Assembly: GCA_020718185.1 (NCBI GenBank) | Contig: DYSP01000010.1 | Location: 1-42,517, forward strand | DNA: 42,517 nucleotides | Reading direction: 5' to 3' | DNA from: Candidatus Odyssella sp. | Lineage (GTDB): Bacteria; Pseudomonadota; Alphaproteobacteria; Paracaedibacterales; Paracaedibacteraceae | Shown: in pieces, positions 26,867-34,782 of the stretch | Position numbering within the stretch: position 1 is the first letter of the stretch | Layout of the letters: each line of letters opens with the position of its first letter | The notes under the pieces: generated by a model | What the model was told of the DNA's origin: nothing | What the model saw: only the letters and a program-made list of their open reading frames with translations | Database searches by the model: none | Program-made: the position numbers and the translations under genes

Positions 26867-28062
26867 TTTTTGTCCCCCTCAAGAATTGGTTGGCTAATGC
26901 TCATGGGTAAGGGTGGAGATGGCTCAAATTTGCTCAACAGCGGTAATATCACTAAAAAATGTAGGAAATAATAAGATGTTGCGAGGCGCCCAATAATCAA
27001 ATAAAGACCTTCAGGTTGTTTGGCGCCAACCCAACCTAGTACCAGACAGTTGATTAAAAATACCCAAAATAACCATCGGTAATAAGGACGAAAACGAGCA
27101 CTGCGCACACGATGAGTATCTAGCCAAGGTAAAATAAAGAGCACTGCAATGGCGCTGAACATCGCCAGAACACCTGAAAGTTTATCTGGAATAGAGCGTA
27201 AAATTGCATAAAATGGTAAAAAATACCATTCAGGAACTATGTGTGGTGGTGTTACGAGTGGATTTGCCGGAATATAGTTATCAGCTTCGCCAAAAAAATT
27301 AGGTGCATAAAAAACAAATCCCATATAAATCAATAAAAACACCCCAAGTCCAAATAAGTCTTTAATGGTATAAAAGGGATGAAAGGGAATGCTATCTTCA
27401 GGGCCTTTTCGGTCAATACCTAATGGATTGTTAGAGCCAAATTGATGCAAAGCAACCATGTGTAACATGCTAACTGCAGCAATAATAAATGGCAAAAGGT
27501 AATGTAATGCATAAAAGCGATTAAGCGTCGGATTATCAACGGAAAACCCACCCCAAAGCAAGGCAACAATAGAGTCGCCGACAATCGGAAAGGCCGAGAA
27601 TAAATTAGTAATAACAGTAGCGCCCCAAAAGCTCATTTGTCCCCAAGGCAAAACGTAGCCAAGGAAAGCAGTTGCCATCATTAATAAAAAAATGACAACG
27701 CCAATCATCCATAAAAGTTCACGCGGGGCTTTGAACGACCCATAATATAAGCCGCGAAACATATGAATGTACACGATGATGAAAAACATCGATGCTCCAT
27801 TCATATGCATATATCGTATTAGCCAACCATAATTGACTTCGCGCATGATGCGTTCGACGCTATTAAAAGCATAGTGTACATTTGGCACGTAGTTCATCGC
27901 CAGAAAGACACCCGTAAGAATCATAATAACCAACATAACCCCAGCTAGCGAGCCAAAATTCCACATGTAAGTTAGGTTCTTAGGAGTAGGGTAGTCTCGA
28001 AGTTCATGGTTAACAAAAGAAAAAATTGGCAGACGATCGTCTATCCACTTAATAATGCTCAC
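26863..28062 (-). CDS. petB: cytochrome b of the bc1 complex
   Basis: 399 residues, the quinol-oxidising core with two b haems. Eight membrane helices are expected. The haem-ligand histidines are seen in [19 protein letters not shown] and in YALHYLLPF with a second His in SMLHMVALH. The PEWY motif of the quinol site is in [19 protein letters not shown]. The length is typical of a non-fused bacterial cytochrome b. It overlaps both neighbours by 4 bases, which implies tight translational coupling. Confidence 0.97.
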   Translation of the reverse strand: MSIIKWIDDRLPIFSFVNHELRDYPTPKNLTYMWNFGSLAGVMLVIMILTGVFLAMNYVPNVHYAFNSVERIMREVNYGWLIRYMHMNGASMFFIIVYIHMFRGLYYGSFKAPRELLWMIGVVIFLLMMATAFLGYVLPWGQMSFWGATVITNLFSAFPIVGDSIVALLWGGFSVDNPTLNRFYALHYLLPFIIAAVSMLHMVALHQFGSNNPLGIDRKGPEDSIPFHPFYTIKDLFGLGVFLLIYMGFVFYAPNFFGEADNYIPANPLVTPPHIVPEWYFLPFYAILRSIPDKLSGVLAMFSAIAVLFILPWLDTHRVRSARFRPYYRWLFWVFLINCLVLGWVGAKQPEGLYLIIGRLATSYYFLHFLVILPLLSKFEPSPPLPMSISQPILEGDKK

Positions 28063-28616
28063 GCTGATTCCCCAATACGAATTGCTTTGTTGTCTTTTAT
28101 AAAGGTGTAAACTGGTACGTCAAGGTTTCGTGGTGCGGGCCCTGAAAGAATTCTTCCCGATGCATCATAATGGGAACCATGACACGCGCAAAGCCAACCA
28201 TCGATCATTGGATCCATTGATTTCCTGATGGTAGGAATACAGCCAAGGTGCGTGCAAATTCCAATTACAATAAGCCATTCTGGATTTTTTGTTCGTGATT
28301 CATCGGTTTGTGGGTCTTTGAGAAATTTCAGCGGAATCTCACGCACGGACTTGACTTCTTCATCCGTTCGCCTACGTATAAACACCGGTTTCCCCCGCCA
28401 CATCACGGTTAAAGAATCACCCTGTTTTATGTGATCGATATCTACATCCACACTAGACTGTGAAAGAACATCTGCTGAGGGGTTTAAACTGCTGACAAAA
28501 GGAACAATGGCAGCACATCCACCAATAGCGCCCATAGCGCCAGCTGTTAAAAAAAGAAAGTCACGCCTTGAGGCCTGCCCCACAGTATTTGTAGGATTGT
28601 CCTTAGTTGAATCCAC
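28059..28616 (-). CDS. petA: Rieske iron-sulfur subunit of the bc1 complex
   Basis: 185 residues. A twin-arginine signal-anchor ([19 protein letters not shown]) inserts it so that the cluster domain faces the periplasm. The [2Fe-2S] ligands are Cys121 and His123 (CTHLGC) and Cys143 and His146 (CACHGSH), with Cys126 and Cys145 for the disulfide. The second box has Ala where Pro is usual (CPCHG), a minor variant. The start is GTG at 28616 with AGG upstream. It is the first gene of petABC. Upstream lies a candidate promoter, an unusual TGACG palindrome and a palindromic element. Confidence 0.96.
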   Translation of the reverse strand: MDSTKDNPTNTVGQASRRDFLFLTAGAMGAIGGCAAIVPFVSSLNPSADVLSQSSVDVDIDHIKQGDSLTVMWRGKPVFIRRRTDEEVKSVREIPLKFLKDPQTDESRTKNPEWLIVIGICTHLGCIPTIRKSMDPMIDGWLCACHGSHYDASGRILSGPAPRNLDVPVYTFIKDNKAIRIGESA

Positions 28617-28679
28617 TTGAGGTACCTAAATAAAAAATATCTTTAACGCTAATTAAATGCTACCTGAGCACGAAGAGGA

Positions 28680-28698
28680 ATGCGTCAGTATGACGCAT
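28680..28698. promoter_or_regulatory. perfect palindrome in the petABC leader
   Basis: ATGCGTCA-GTA-TGACGCAT, 8-bp perfect arms with a 3-base spacer, followed by another TGACG at 28701-28705. It lies 64 bases upstream of petA and about 40 bases downstream of the predicted -10 box. It resembles a dimeric regulator site. It could also be a leader hairpin. The regulator is unknown. Confidence 0.45.
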
Positions 28699-28737
28699 GT
28701 GACGTTTATGGGGGGTAATAATGTTAAGAATCAGCCT

Positions 28738-28743
28738 ATTATA
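28738..28743 (-). promoter_or_regulatory. candidate -10 box for petABC
   Basis: A perfect TATAAT on the minus strand. A -35 at optimal spacing would fall at 28761-28766, inside the palindromic element's left end, where the match (TGAGTA) is poor. The insertion may have replaced an original -35. Confidence 0.4.
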
Positions 28744-28758
28744 TCTAAAGTTTAATAG

Positions 28759-28922
28759 TATACTCATCATGAATGAAAAAGCGAATTTCTATCAATCGAC
28801 CTTTGAGCTCTTTTTTTTCGGTTGACCTCCGCAGGGAGAGCCTACTCGCATTGTCGGCCAACCAAAAAAATCGCCTCAAATCTCGATGCTATAAATCCAC
28901 ATTTTCAATCACGAAGAGTATA
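28759..28922 (+). mobile_element. MITE-like palindromic element, family A, copy 2
   Basis: 164 bp, about 93% identical to 8706-8868, with the same TATACTC and GAGTATA ends and internal complementarity. One extra T in the central T run shifts the frame relative to copy 1. In this copy a frame starting at 28773 runs through the element and continues without a stop into trmL, so it could provide a 59-residue N-terminal extension. It sits in the intergenic region between the divergent petABC and trmL-hemF units. The rest of that 333-base region holds the petA promoter candidates. Confidence 0.8.
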
Positions 28923-28949
28923 GTATATTTGAGGAATGATTTAAAAAAG

Positions 28950-29414
28950 ATGAGAATTACTCTTTATCAGCCAGAAATTCCCCAAAATACAGGTACTTTA
29001 ATGCGTCTTGGTGCTTGCATGGGCGTTGCTATAGATATTATTGAACCTTGTAGTTTTGTGTGGAATGATCAAAAATTGCGGCGAGCCGGTATGGATTATA
29101 TTGAACTTGCCAATGTAGTTCGACATTTATCGTGGGAAAAATTTTATCAAACGCAGACAAAATCTGGCGCTCGTCTCATTTTGTTAGATGCGCAAGGAAC
29201 AATTCCCTTTTATGATTTTTCTTTTCGTTCAACGGATGTTCTATTGCTGGGACAAGAAAGTTCAGGTGTGCCACAAGGGATTGCGGCACAAACGCAGGCA
29301 AGTATCACTATTCCTATGTTATCTGGTCGGCGCTCGCTAAATATCGCCATTTCTGCGGCAATGGTTTTAGGTGAGGCACTGCGTCAAACACATCAATTTC
29401 CAAAGGAAGCATGA
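28950..29414 (+). CDS. trmL: tRNA (cytidine(34)-2'-O)-methyltransferase
   Basis: 154 residues of the SPOUT superfamily, expected to 2'-O-methylate the wobble base of leucine tRNAs. The start MRITLYQPEIPQNTGTLMRL is diagnostic. SPOUT motifs follow: LLGQESSGVP and PMLSGRRSLNIAISAAMVLGEALRQ, which form the knot and AdoMet site. The ATG at 28950 gives the usual family length; the frame extends upstream through the palindromic element to 28773, but that part is element-derived. It overlaps hemF by 4 bases. trmL-hemF divergent from petABC is a known alphaproteobacterial arrangement. Confidence 0.93.
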   Translation: MRITLYQPEIPQNTGTLMRLGACMGVAIDIIEPCSFVWNDQKLRRAGMDYIELANVVRHLSWEKFYQTQTKSGARLILLDAQGTIPFYDFSFRSTDVLLLGQESSGVPQGIAAQTQASITIPMLSGRRSLNIAISAAMVLGEALRQTHQFPKEA

Positions 29415-30277
29415 AGATGAATCTAGAATTACGTAAAATCCAATTAGAAGACTGGTTTACAAGTTTACGCGACCAAATCTGTACGGTTTTCGAGACGTTA
29501 GAAACAGAATGTCTTCATCCTTATCTTTTGCCGGGGCAATTTCAACGTAAAGCTTGGACGCGGCATGATCCAACCCAAGAAAATGGTAACGGAGGTGGTG
29601 GTGTTATATCATTGATGAACGGTCGAGTTTTTGAAAAAGTAGGTGTTAATATTTCAACGGTGTGGGGACAGTTCGATCAGAAATTTGCAGCTGAAATTCC
29701 AGGTGCAGCAGAAGACCCTCGTTTTTGGGCTGCAGGTATTTCTTTGGTGGCGCATCCCTTAAACCCTTATGTGCCGATTGTTCATTTTAATACGCGCCAT
29801 ATTATCACCAGTAAAGGATGGTTTGGGGGCGGTTCAGATTTGACACCGACCATTGAGTTTATCGAAGATAAAGAGGATTTTCATAATGCCTTTAGAGCAG
29901 GGTGTAATAAGTTTGATGAAAATTATTATCCTAAGTTTAAATTGTGGTGTGATGAGTATTTTTATATCAAACATCGACGTGAACCACGTGGCGTTGGTGG
30001 TATTTTTTATGATTATCTTGATTCGGGCGATTTTCAAAAAGATTTTGATTTTACAAAAGAAGTAGGGCAAAACTTTCTAGATATTTATCCAAAAGTGGTG
30101 CGTCGACATTATCAAAAACCTTGGGGTACAGAAGAAAAACAACAGCAATTGACGAAACGTGGTCGGTATGTAGAGTTTAACCTTGTGTATGACCGGGGAA
30201 CCAGATTTGGGTTGGAAACTAACGGAAATGTCGATGCCATTTTAATGTCTTTACCGCCAGTTGCAACTTGGTCTTAG
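29411..30277 (+). CDS. hemF: oxygen-dependent coproporphyrinogen III oxidase
   Basis: 288 residues. It oxidatively decarboxylates coproporphyrinogen III to protoporphyrinogen IX in haem synthesis, using O2. Motifs are GGGGVISLMNGRVFEKVGVNIS, the substrate-site HFNTRHI segment, GWFGGGSDLTP, KHRREPRGVGGIFYDYL, and the C-terminal RFGLETNGNVDAILMSLPP. The length is typical. It is translationally coupled to trmL (ATGA). The end overlaps by 4 bases the stop side of a decayed gene on the other strand. The enzyme indicates aerobic metabolism, consistent with bc1. Confidence 0.96.
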   Translation: MKMNLELRKIQLEDWFTSLRDQICTVFETLETECLHPYLLPGQFQRKAWTRHDPTQENGNGGGGVISLMNGRVFEKVGVNISTVWGQFDQKFAAEIPGAAEDPRFWAAGISLVAHPLNPYVPIVHFNTRHIITSKGWFGGGSDLTPTIEFIEDKEDFHNAFRAGCNKFDENYYPKFKLWCDEYFYIKHRREPRGVGGIFYDYLDSGDFQKDFDFTKEVGQNFLDIYPKVVRRHYQKPWGTEEKQQQLTKRGRYVEFNLVYDRGTRFGLETNGNVDAILMSLPPVATWS

Positions 30278-31603
30278 GGGCGGTAAATTTCTTTCGGATA
30301 ATGTTTATCTAAGAAACTCTTATGATCAGTCTTCAATCTTTTGCTCCATTTATAGGCTTTTGCCTTCATGACATCGGTAATGGATAAAAATAGATTATCT
30401 ATAGGATTGATATAGTTACTAGGTTGATATGCTGCATAGGGCATAAGGGCTTCTGGCATAATCATTAACTCTGGTAATGCTTATGGGTCAGAACATAAAC
30501 CATTGCTTGATAGGAGACAAATTTTGCAAGCGCATACTGTGCCGCTAAATCAGGTTTTCCTTCTTTAGCCTGATCTCCTTCTTTCAATCTTGAATAGAGT
30601 CCCTTTTGCTTTGTATAGTCGCCTTCTCCTTGTGCAATATATTGATTCAGCTTACTAATTTTATGATCTAACAAACCAATTATTGGCTTTATGACAGAAG
30701 CATCAAGAATGTTTACGTTATCAACATCACGTAATTGCTGACGTATGAGTCCGTAAAGTTATTTTCTTTTGTTGATACTTTTTAAGATATCTTGAGGGGT
30801 GCTTCCGCCTTCTATTTTACTAAGGATTCTAGGTTCTTGTGCTTTATAATCACTAAAAAATAAAAAGACATCTTTTCCATGCCGGCATTGCCGGCATTAA
30901 ATTCTGGATTGTATAAGGTACCTATCAATCCTAACTGATCGGCAAGAGAAGAAGGCTGTGTTGAAACTCTACTTTTCCAAATGCCCGCTCGATTTTGTAA
31001 ATAAAGACATGCCATTTTTAATGCAACATCAGGATTATGTTTAGTTTCTTGATTAAGTTGATGGTTAAGATTTTTGTAAAAAATGTATTTATTAAGTGCA
31101 TAAAGATCCGCACGGAGCTGTAGGTCTTGCTGCTGAGTTTTAAGATCGGGACCTTTAGCCGTCTCATCTGCGTTTTTTTCAGTTGCTTTTTTTATTATGG
31201 CATCAATTTCAGCTATTTCCTTTACCAGTGTATAATGGTGACCGATTATTGCTGGCTTGTCTTGAATGTCATAATCAAGTACGGGAAAATTAACACCTTG
31301 ATGACCTTGAAAAAACATCCATTGAGAGGTTAAGGTTTTTAGTTTTTCTGCGAAATACGCATTAAATGGCGAGTCTGAAAAAAAACTTTCTAGTTGTACA
31401 TGTATTGAGGCAAATTCCGCGATTTCTTGGATGAAAAGTTGATTAACTTTTTTTTGCGCAGAGTTTAATTGTTCGCTATCTTGGCAGATTTCTTGTCGGA
31501 ATCCATAAAATCCATCGAGAATAGAGATGTCGGTATGTTCATGTTCTGCAGAAAAAGCAGATGTTATTAAGATTATTGCTGGTAAAATTAAATTTTTTAT
31601 CAT
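30274..31603 (-). pseudogene. exported protein of unknown function, broken by three lesions
   Basis: Three frames in order on the minus strand read as one gene of about 440 codons. The first (31603 down to 30812) has a signal peptide (KNLILPAIILITSAFSA) and a helical body. Near 30880, beside a tandem AATGCCGGC repeat, the sensible frame changes: GKDVFLFFSDYKAQEPRIL in the next frame replaces the nonsense-like tail. That frame meets a TAA at 30759-30761, continues (LYGLIRQQLRDVDNVNILDA) to about 30470, where loss of one C shifts it again to PELMIMPEALMPYAAYQPSN and so on to 30274. The region VNFPVLDYDIQDKPAIIG resembles VNILDASVIKPIIG further on, so the protein may hold two related domains. 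No family is recognised. Three separate lesions make sequencing error unlikely as the only cause. Confidence 0.65.
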
Positions 31604-31794
31604 TTTTTAAGTATATCAACTGATAGTTAAATATGTATAACTGGTCCTTTGTATGATGTCAAATATAATTTTTTATGTGTATACCTCATATTATTGCTCC
31701 AAGCATTAAAGATTTAAAATTTTTTTGTTTTTGTGATTTTTATAGTTATTCACTTGAATAGATAGCTATATTAAGGCTATAAAAGCTAAAGCAT

Positions 31795-32403
31795 GTGAAA
31801 GTTGACGCAAAAATAATGGTTAATACTCATTTAGTAAAAAGCGAAAAATTATTGTTTTTTCGGCGTTGGTTAAAAGCGCCAAAACAGCTTGGTACTTTAG
31901 CACCCATTTCTAAAAGATTAGCTCGCTCAGCCGCCAAACTGGTGCATGATGCAGCTTGTGTAAAAGTGGTTGAGATAGGCGCTGGGACAGGTCGGTTGAC
32001 ACGCACATTAATAGAATGTGGTATTAAACCTGAGAATCTGACAGCTGTTGAACTAGATGGAACCTTTTGCAATTTTCTAAAAACAAGCCTTCCGCAAGCA
32101 AATATTATTCATGGTGATGCATGTGAATTACCTGCATTGTTAGGCGAAAAACTTGTGGGGAAGGTGGATATTGTTTTTTCAGTTATTCCTCTTATGTATC
32201 TTGAACCCGCAGTTCGTGAGCAAATTGTGAATCAAGCTTTGGCAGTTTTAAAGCCAAGTGGAAAACTTTATCATGTATGTTATACACCCGTTTCTCCATT
32301 TAAAAAAAATGAAACAATTGAAAGTAATCGATTAGTATCTTTATGGATGAATATACCGCCAGGATTTGTTTGGGAGTTTCGTCGTGTTAATTCGCTCATC
32401 TAA
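31795..32403 (+). CDS. PmtA-like phospholipid N-methyltransferase, copy 1
   Basis: 202 residues, a class I AdoMet methyltransferase. Motif I is VVEIGAGTGRLTRTL at about 60-74, with the acidic AVELD of motif II following. The start (RRWLKAPKQLGTLAPISKRLAR) and VFSVIPLMYLEP match the PmtA/COG3963 family, which methylates phosphatidylethanolamine towards phosphatidylcholine, more than KsgA rRNA methylases. The start may be GTG at 31795 or ATG at 31816; neither has a good ribosome site. The C-terminal part is shorter than in the second copy. It overlaps the next gene by 20 bases. Confidence 0.72.
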   Translation: MKVDAKIMVNTHLVKSEKLLFFRRWLKAPKQLGTLAPISKRLARSAAKLVHDAACVKVVEIGAGTGRLTRTLIECGIKPENLTAVELDGTFCNFLKTSLPQANIIHGDACELPALLGEKLVGKVDIVFSVIPLMYLEPAVREQIVNQALAVLKPSGKLYHVCYTPVSPFKKNETIESNRLVSLWMNIPPGFVWEFRRVNSLI

Positions 32404-33064
32404 ACGATTAAAAGATAGCGAAAATCTGCTTTTTCTTAAGCGACTTATTAAAAACCCGCGGTCACTTGGGGCAATAGCACCTAGTTCAAAGGCCTTAGCT
32501 CGTTTTATTTGCCGCCATATTGATTATAAAGAAGGCGATTATGTTATTGAAATTGGGGCAGGGACAGGAAGTTTTACACGTGCTATTTTAAATTCAGGCG
32601 TACCAGCCTCAAAACTAATTGTGGTGGAACTTGATAAAGAATTAGCGCAGTATCTTCGGCTTCATTTCCCTGCGATCCAGGTTATTCATGGTAACGCAAC
32701 TATTCTTGAGGCCTTAATTCCGGCGTGCGTTATTGGAAATGTGCAAACTATTGTTTCTGGTATTCCCATGGTAAATATTCCCAAAAAAGTTCAAAAAGAA
32801 ATTATTGATTCTTGTTTTCGTATTCTTGGGGAAGAAGGCGGCATTTTACAGTTTACATATGGCTCTGTTTCACCTGTTTCAGCCGAGTCTTTTGGTTTTT
32901 TTGCGCAAAAACTTGGTCGAGTTTTGCAAAATTTCCCCCCTGCAACAGTTTGGCGGTATACATTAAAACCGCTTGTCGGTGGACAGTTGTTAAAAAAGAA
33001 AAATGATTATATGCAACGGTTTTTATTGAAGTTTCAAAAATCATCGCGTCGAGTGACTAAATAA
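32384..33064 (+). CDS. PmtA-like phospholipid N-methyltransferase, copy 2
   Basis: 226 residues and clearly paralogous to the gene before it: LKRLIKNPRSLGAIAPSSKALARFI, then VIEIGAGTGSFTRAIL (motif I) and VVELDKEL, VSGIPMVNIP, and a C-terminal FTYGSVSPVS...ATVWRYTLKP, all typical of bacterial PmtA-like enzymes. A basic tail (KFQKSSRRVTK) could aid membrane contact. The GTG at 32384 is preferred because GGAG lies about 7 bases upstream and it gives a short overlap with copy 1. Two adjacent copies may split the successive methylations of phosphatidylethanolamine, or differ in substrate. PssA and Psd, which make that substrate, are encoded later in the window. Confidence 0.78.
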   Translation: MLIRSSKRLKDSENLLFLKRLIKNPRSLGAIAPSSKALARFICRHIDYKEGDYVIEIGAGTGSFTRAILNSGVPASKLIVVELDKELAQYLRLHFPAIQVIHGNATILEALIPACVIGNVQTIVSGIPMVNIPKKVQKEIIDSCFRILGEEGGILQFTYGSVSPVSAESFGFFAQKLGRVLQNFPPATVWRYTLKPLVGGQLLKKKNDYMQRFLLKFQKSSRRVTK

Positions 33065-33174
33065 AAAAACAGCTTGATGATGTTGTTTAAAAGTTCTACT
33101 CAGTTAACAATTAAAACATCTCTATTCTTTTATCAACGAAGTTCCGTAAATAAAATTTCCCTGAAGCTATTTTA

Positions 33175-33354
33175 ATGTGAATTCGAGGTAAGAAGTGATG
33201 TAAAGACATAAAAAATAAGAGAATCCGTCATTACGAGGGGCATCGCCCCGTGGTAATCCATGTATTTTCTGGATGACCGCGTCACTATGTTCCTCGCCAT
33301 GACGATTTCTTTTAGTTTTCCTAAACTTAGTTGTTTTTTACGTCGAATTCACGT
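33175..33354 (-). mobile_element. MITE-like palindromic element, family B, copy 2
   Basis: 180 bp, matching the complement of 12331-12512 over its whole length at roughly 80-85% identity by eye; the outer thirds are best conserved. TA flanks both ends (33173-33174 and 33355-33356). The two copies are inverted repeats about 21 kb apart. The rest of the 420-base gap 33065-33484 holds the rpsI terminator and nothing else recognisable. Confidence 0.8.
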
Positions 33355-33427
33355 TATTTTATATAAATGAAGTTCCTATGCACATTAAATAGGCTTTAAT
33401 TATTTAGAGAAATTATTTTTATAATTC

Positions 33428-33458
33428 AAAAAAAAGAGCAGTAAAACTGCTCTTTTTT
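33428..33458 (-). terminator. terminator of the rplM-rpsI operon
   Basis: GAGCAGT and ACTGCTC pair perfectly around a 3-base loop, flanked by A and T runs on both sides, so it works in the minus-strand direction with a T8 tail. It is 27 bases past the rpsI stop codon. Confidence 0.92.
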
Positions 33459-33484
33459 GTAAGTAAAGCCAATGATACAAACAA

Positions 33485-33979
33485 TTAACGTTTGGAGAAT
33501 TGGAAACGACGACGCGCTTTTGCTTGGCCATATTTTTTACGTTCAACAACGCGGCTATCACGTGTTAAGAATCCACCTTGTTTTAAAGAGGTGCGTAAAG
33601 CAGGTTCAAAATTAACCAATGCTTTGCTAATGCCATGGCGAACTGCACCGGCTTGACCAGAGAGACCACCACCAACAACTGTACACCAAATGTCATATTG
33701 CCCTAAACGGCTGGTTGATTTAAACGGTTGGTCGATTAACATTTGCAAAACACGGCGTGCAAAATATTGACTGCCAGGGCGGCCATTAACAATCAATTTT
33801 CCTAAGCCTGGTTTAATCCAAACACGTGCGATTGCATTTTTACGTTTTCCAGTTGCATAAGCACGACCTTGTGCGTCAATTTGCGGTTCTACGGGGCCGC
33901 TAGACTTATCATCTGCAGGGGCAGCTGCTTCTTTAACTGCAGTTTTAAGATCTTCTAAATTAATTTTTTCGCGTGACAA
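33485..33979 (-). CDS. rpsI: 30S ribosomal protein S9
   Basis: 164 residues. The conserved S9 core begins at [18 protein letters not shown] and ends with the basic tail [17 protein letters not shown] that reaches the P site. It has an N-terminal extension of about 35 residues (Ala/Pro/Lys-rich) before the core, as is common in alphaproteobacteria. It follows rplM after 2 bases, the universal rplM-rpsI order. Confidence 0.98.
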   Translation of the reverse strand: MSREKINLEDLKTAVKEAAAPADDKSSGPVEPQIDAQGRAYATGKRKNAIARVWIKPGLGKLIVNGRPGSQYFARRVLQMLIDQPFKSTSRLGQYDIWCTVVGGGLSGQAGAVRHGISKALVNFEPALRTSLKQGGFLTRDSRVVERKKYGQAKARRRFQFSKR

Positions 33980-33981
33980 GA

Positions 33982-34446
33982 CTAGATGCTCCTTACGTTC
34001 TTACGATTCAGCTCAGCCACGTTCAAAACTTCTGGGTTTTGAGCTGCGTGTGGATGATTAGGGCCTACATATACTTTTAAGTTGCTCATGATTTGACGTC
34101 CTAAAGGCCCACGTGGAACCATCCGTTCAATGGCTTTTTTAACAACGCGTTCTGGATGCTTCCCGGCTAAAATCTGCCCAACAGCACGTTCTTTAATTCC
34201 GCCAGCATAACCTGTGTGCCAATAGAATTTTTTGTCTACAAGCTTATTGCCTGTTAAATGAATTTTTTCAGCATTCACAATAACAATATAATCACCACAA
34301 TCAACATGTGGCGTATATAAGGCTTTGTGTTTGCCGCGAAGTCTATTCGCAACGATTGATGCAAGTCTACCAAGAACGAGATCTTTTGCATCGATGAGAA
34401 CCCAATTCTTTTTTACTTCACTGGGTTTAATCGATAGTGTTTGCAT
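33982..34446 (-). CDS. rplM: 50S ribosomal protein L13
   Basis: 154 residues. Typical L13 features are [27 protein letters not shown], the [14 protein letters not shown] segment, and [18 protein letters not shown]. The ATG at 34446 is chosen: AAGG lies 12 bases upstream, and a TTG 12 bases earlier would overlap that site. It is the first gene of the operon with rpsI. Confidence 0.97.
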   Translation of the reverse strand: MQTLSIKPSEVKKNWVLIDAKDLVLGRLASIVANRLRGKHKALYTPHVDCGDYIVIVNAEKIHLTGNKLVDKKFYWHTGYAGGIKERAVGQILAGKHPERVVKKAIERMVPRGPLGRQIMSNLKVYVGPNHPHAAQNPEVLNVAELNRKNVRSI

Positions 34447-34458
34447 TTTTTTGAGCAA

Positions 34459-34782
34459 CCTTATTCGAAAGTGTTAACAATTATATTGAAAGCATAATGA
34501 TACATGTGTTTGAAAAAATCAATATTTTTCTTTGTGGTATTATGGTAACCTATCTTTGTATAAGTTCTTGAAAAATTCTTTGTTATTCATTATATAGTAA
34601 TTTAAATGAAACAATAAAAAAATCTAGTCGATAATTTTTGTAATTCAAAAATATATATTTTTTACTTGCGAATTAAATTAATTCAGAGTCATATGAAAAA
34701 TCGTATTGAGGTTATGTGGTGAGACCATCACAAATTTAGTGCGTATAAGCAATATTATTTAATTTACAGCATAGGATGGAGC
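34459..34782. other. gene-free AT-rich region between rplM and the OPA antiporter
   Basis: This 324-base divergent intergenic region should contain the promoters of both flanking genes. A minus-strand candidate is described separately. No frame, tRNA or strong palindrome was seen. GTGGTGAGACCATCAC at 34720-34735 is a rough palindrome in the antiporter leader that could be a weak regulator site. Confidence 0.4.
34494..34522 (-). promoter_or_regulatory. candidate promoter of rplM-rpsI
   Basis: On the minus strand, TTGATT (34517-34522), a 17-base spacer and CATTAT (34494-34499). Each box matches 4 of 6 consensus bases. A second TATAAT lies closer to the gene, so the start is uncertain. Confidence 0.35.

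Noticed and set aside
30465-30674. Stand-alone small gene of 69 residues
   Set aside because: It reads as the middle piece of the larger broken gene 30274-31603, and the frame continues upstream past its first ATG.
31795-32403. rRNA adenine dimethyltransferase (KsgA)
   Set aside because: The EIGAGTG motif is shared, but the N-terminal and FSVIPL/SGIPM segments fit PmtA-like enzymes and the C-terminal KsgA domain is missing.
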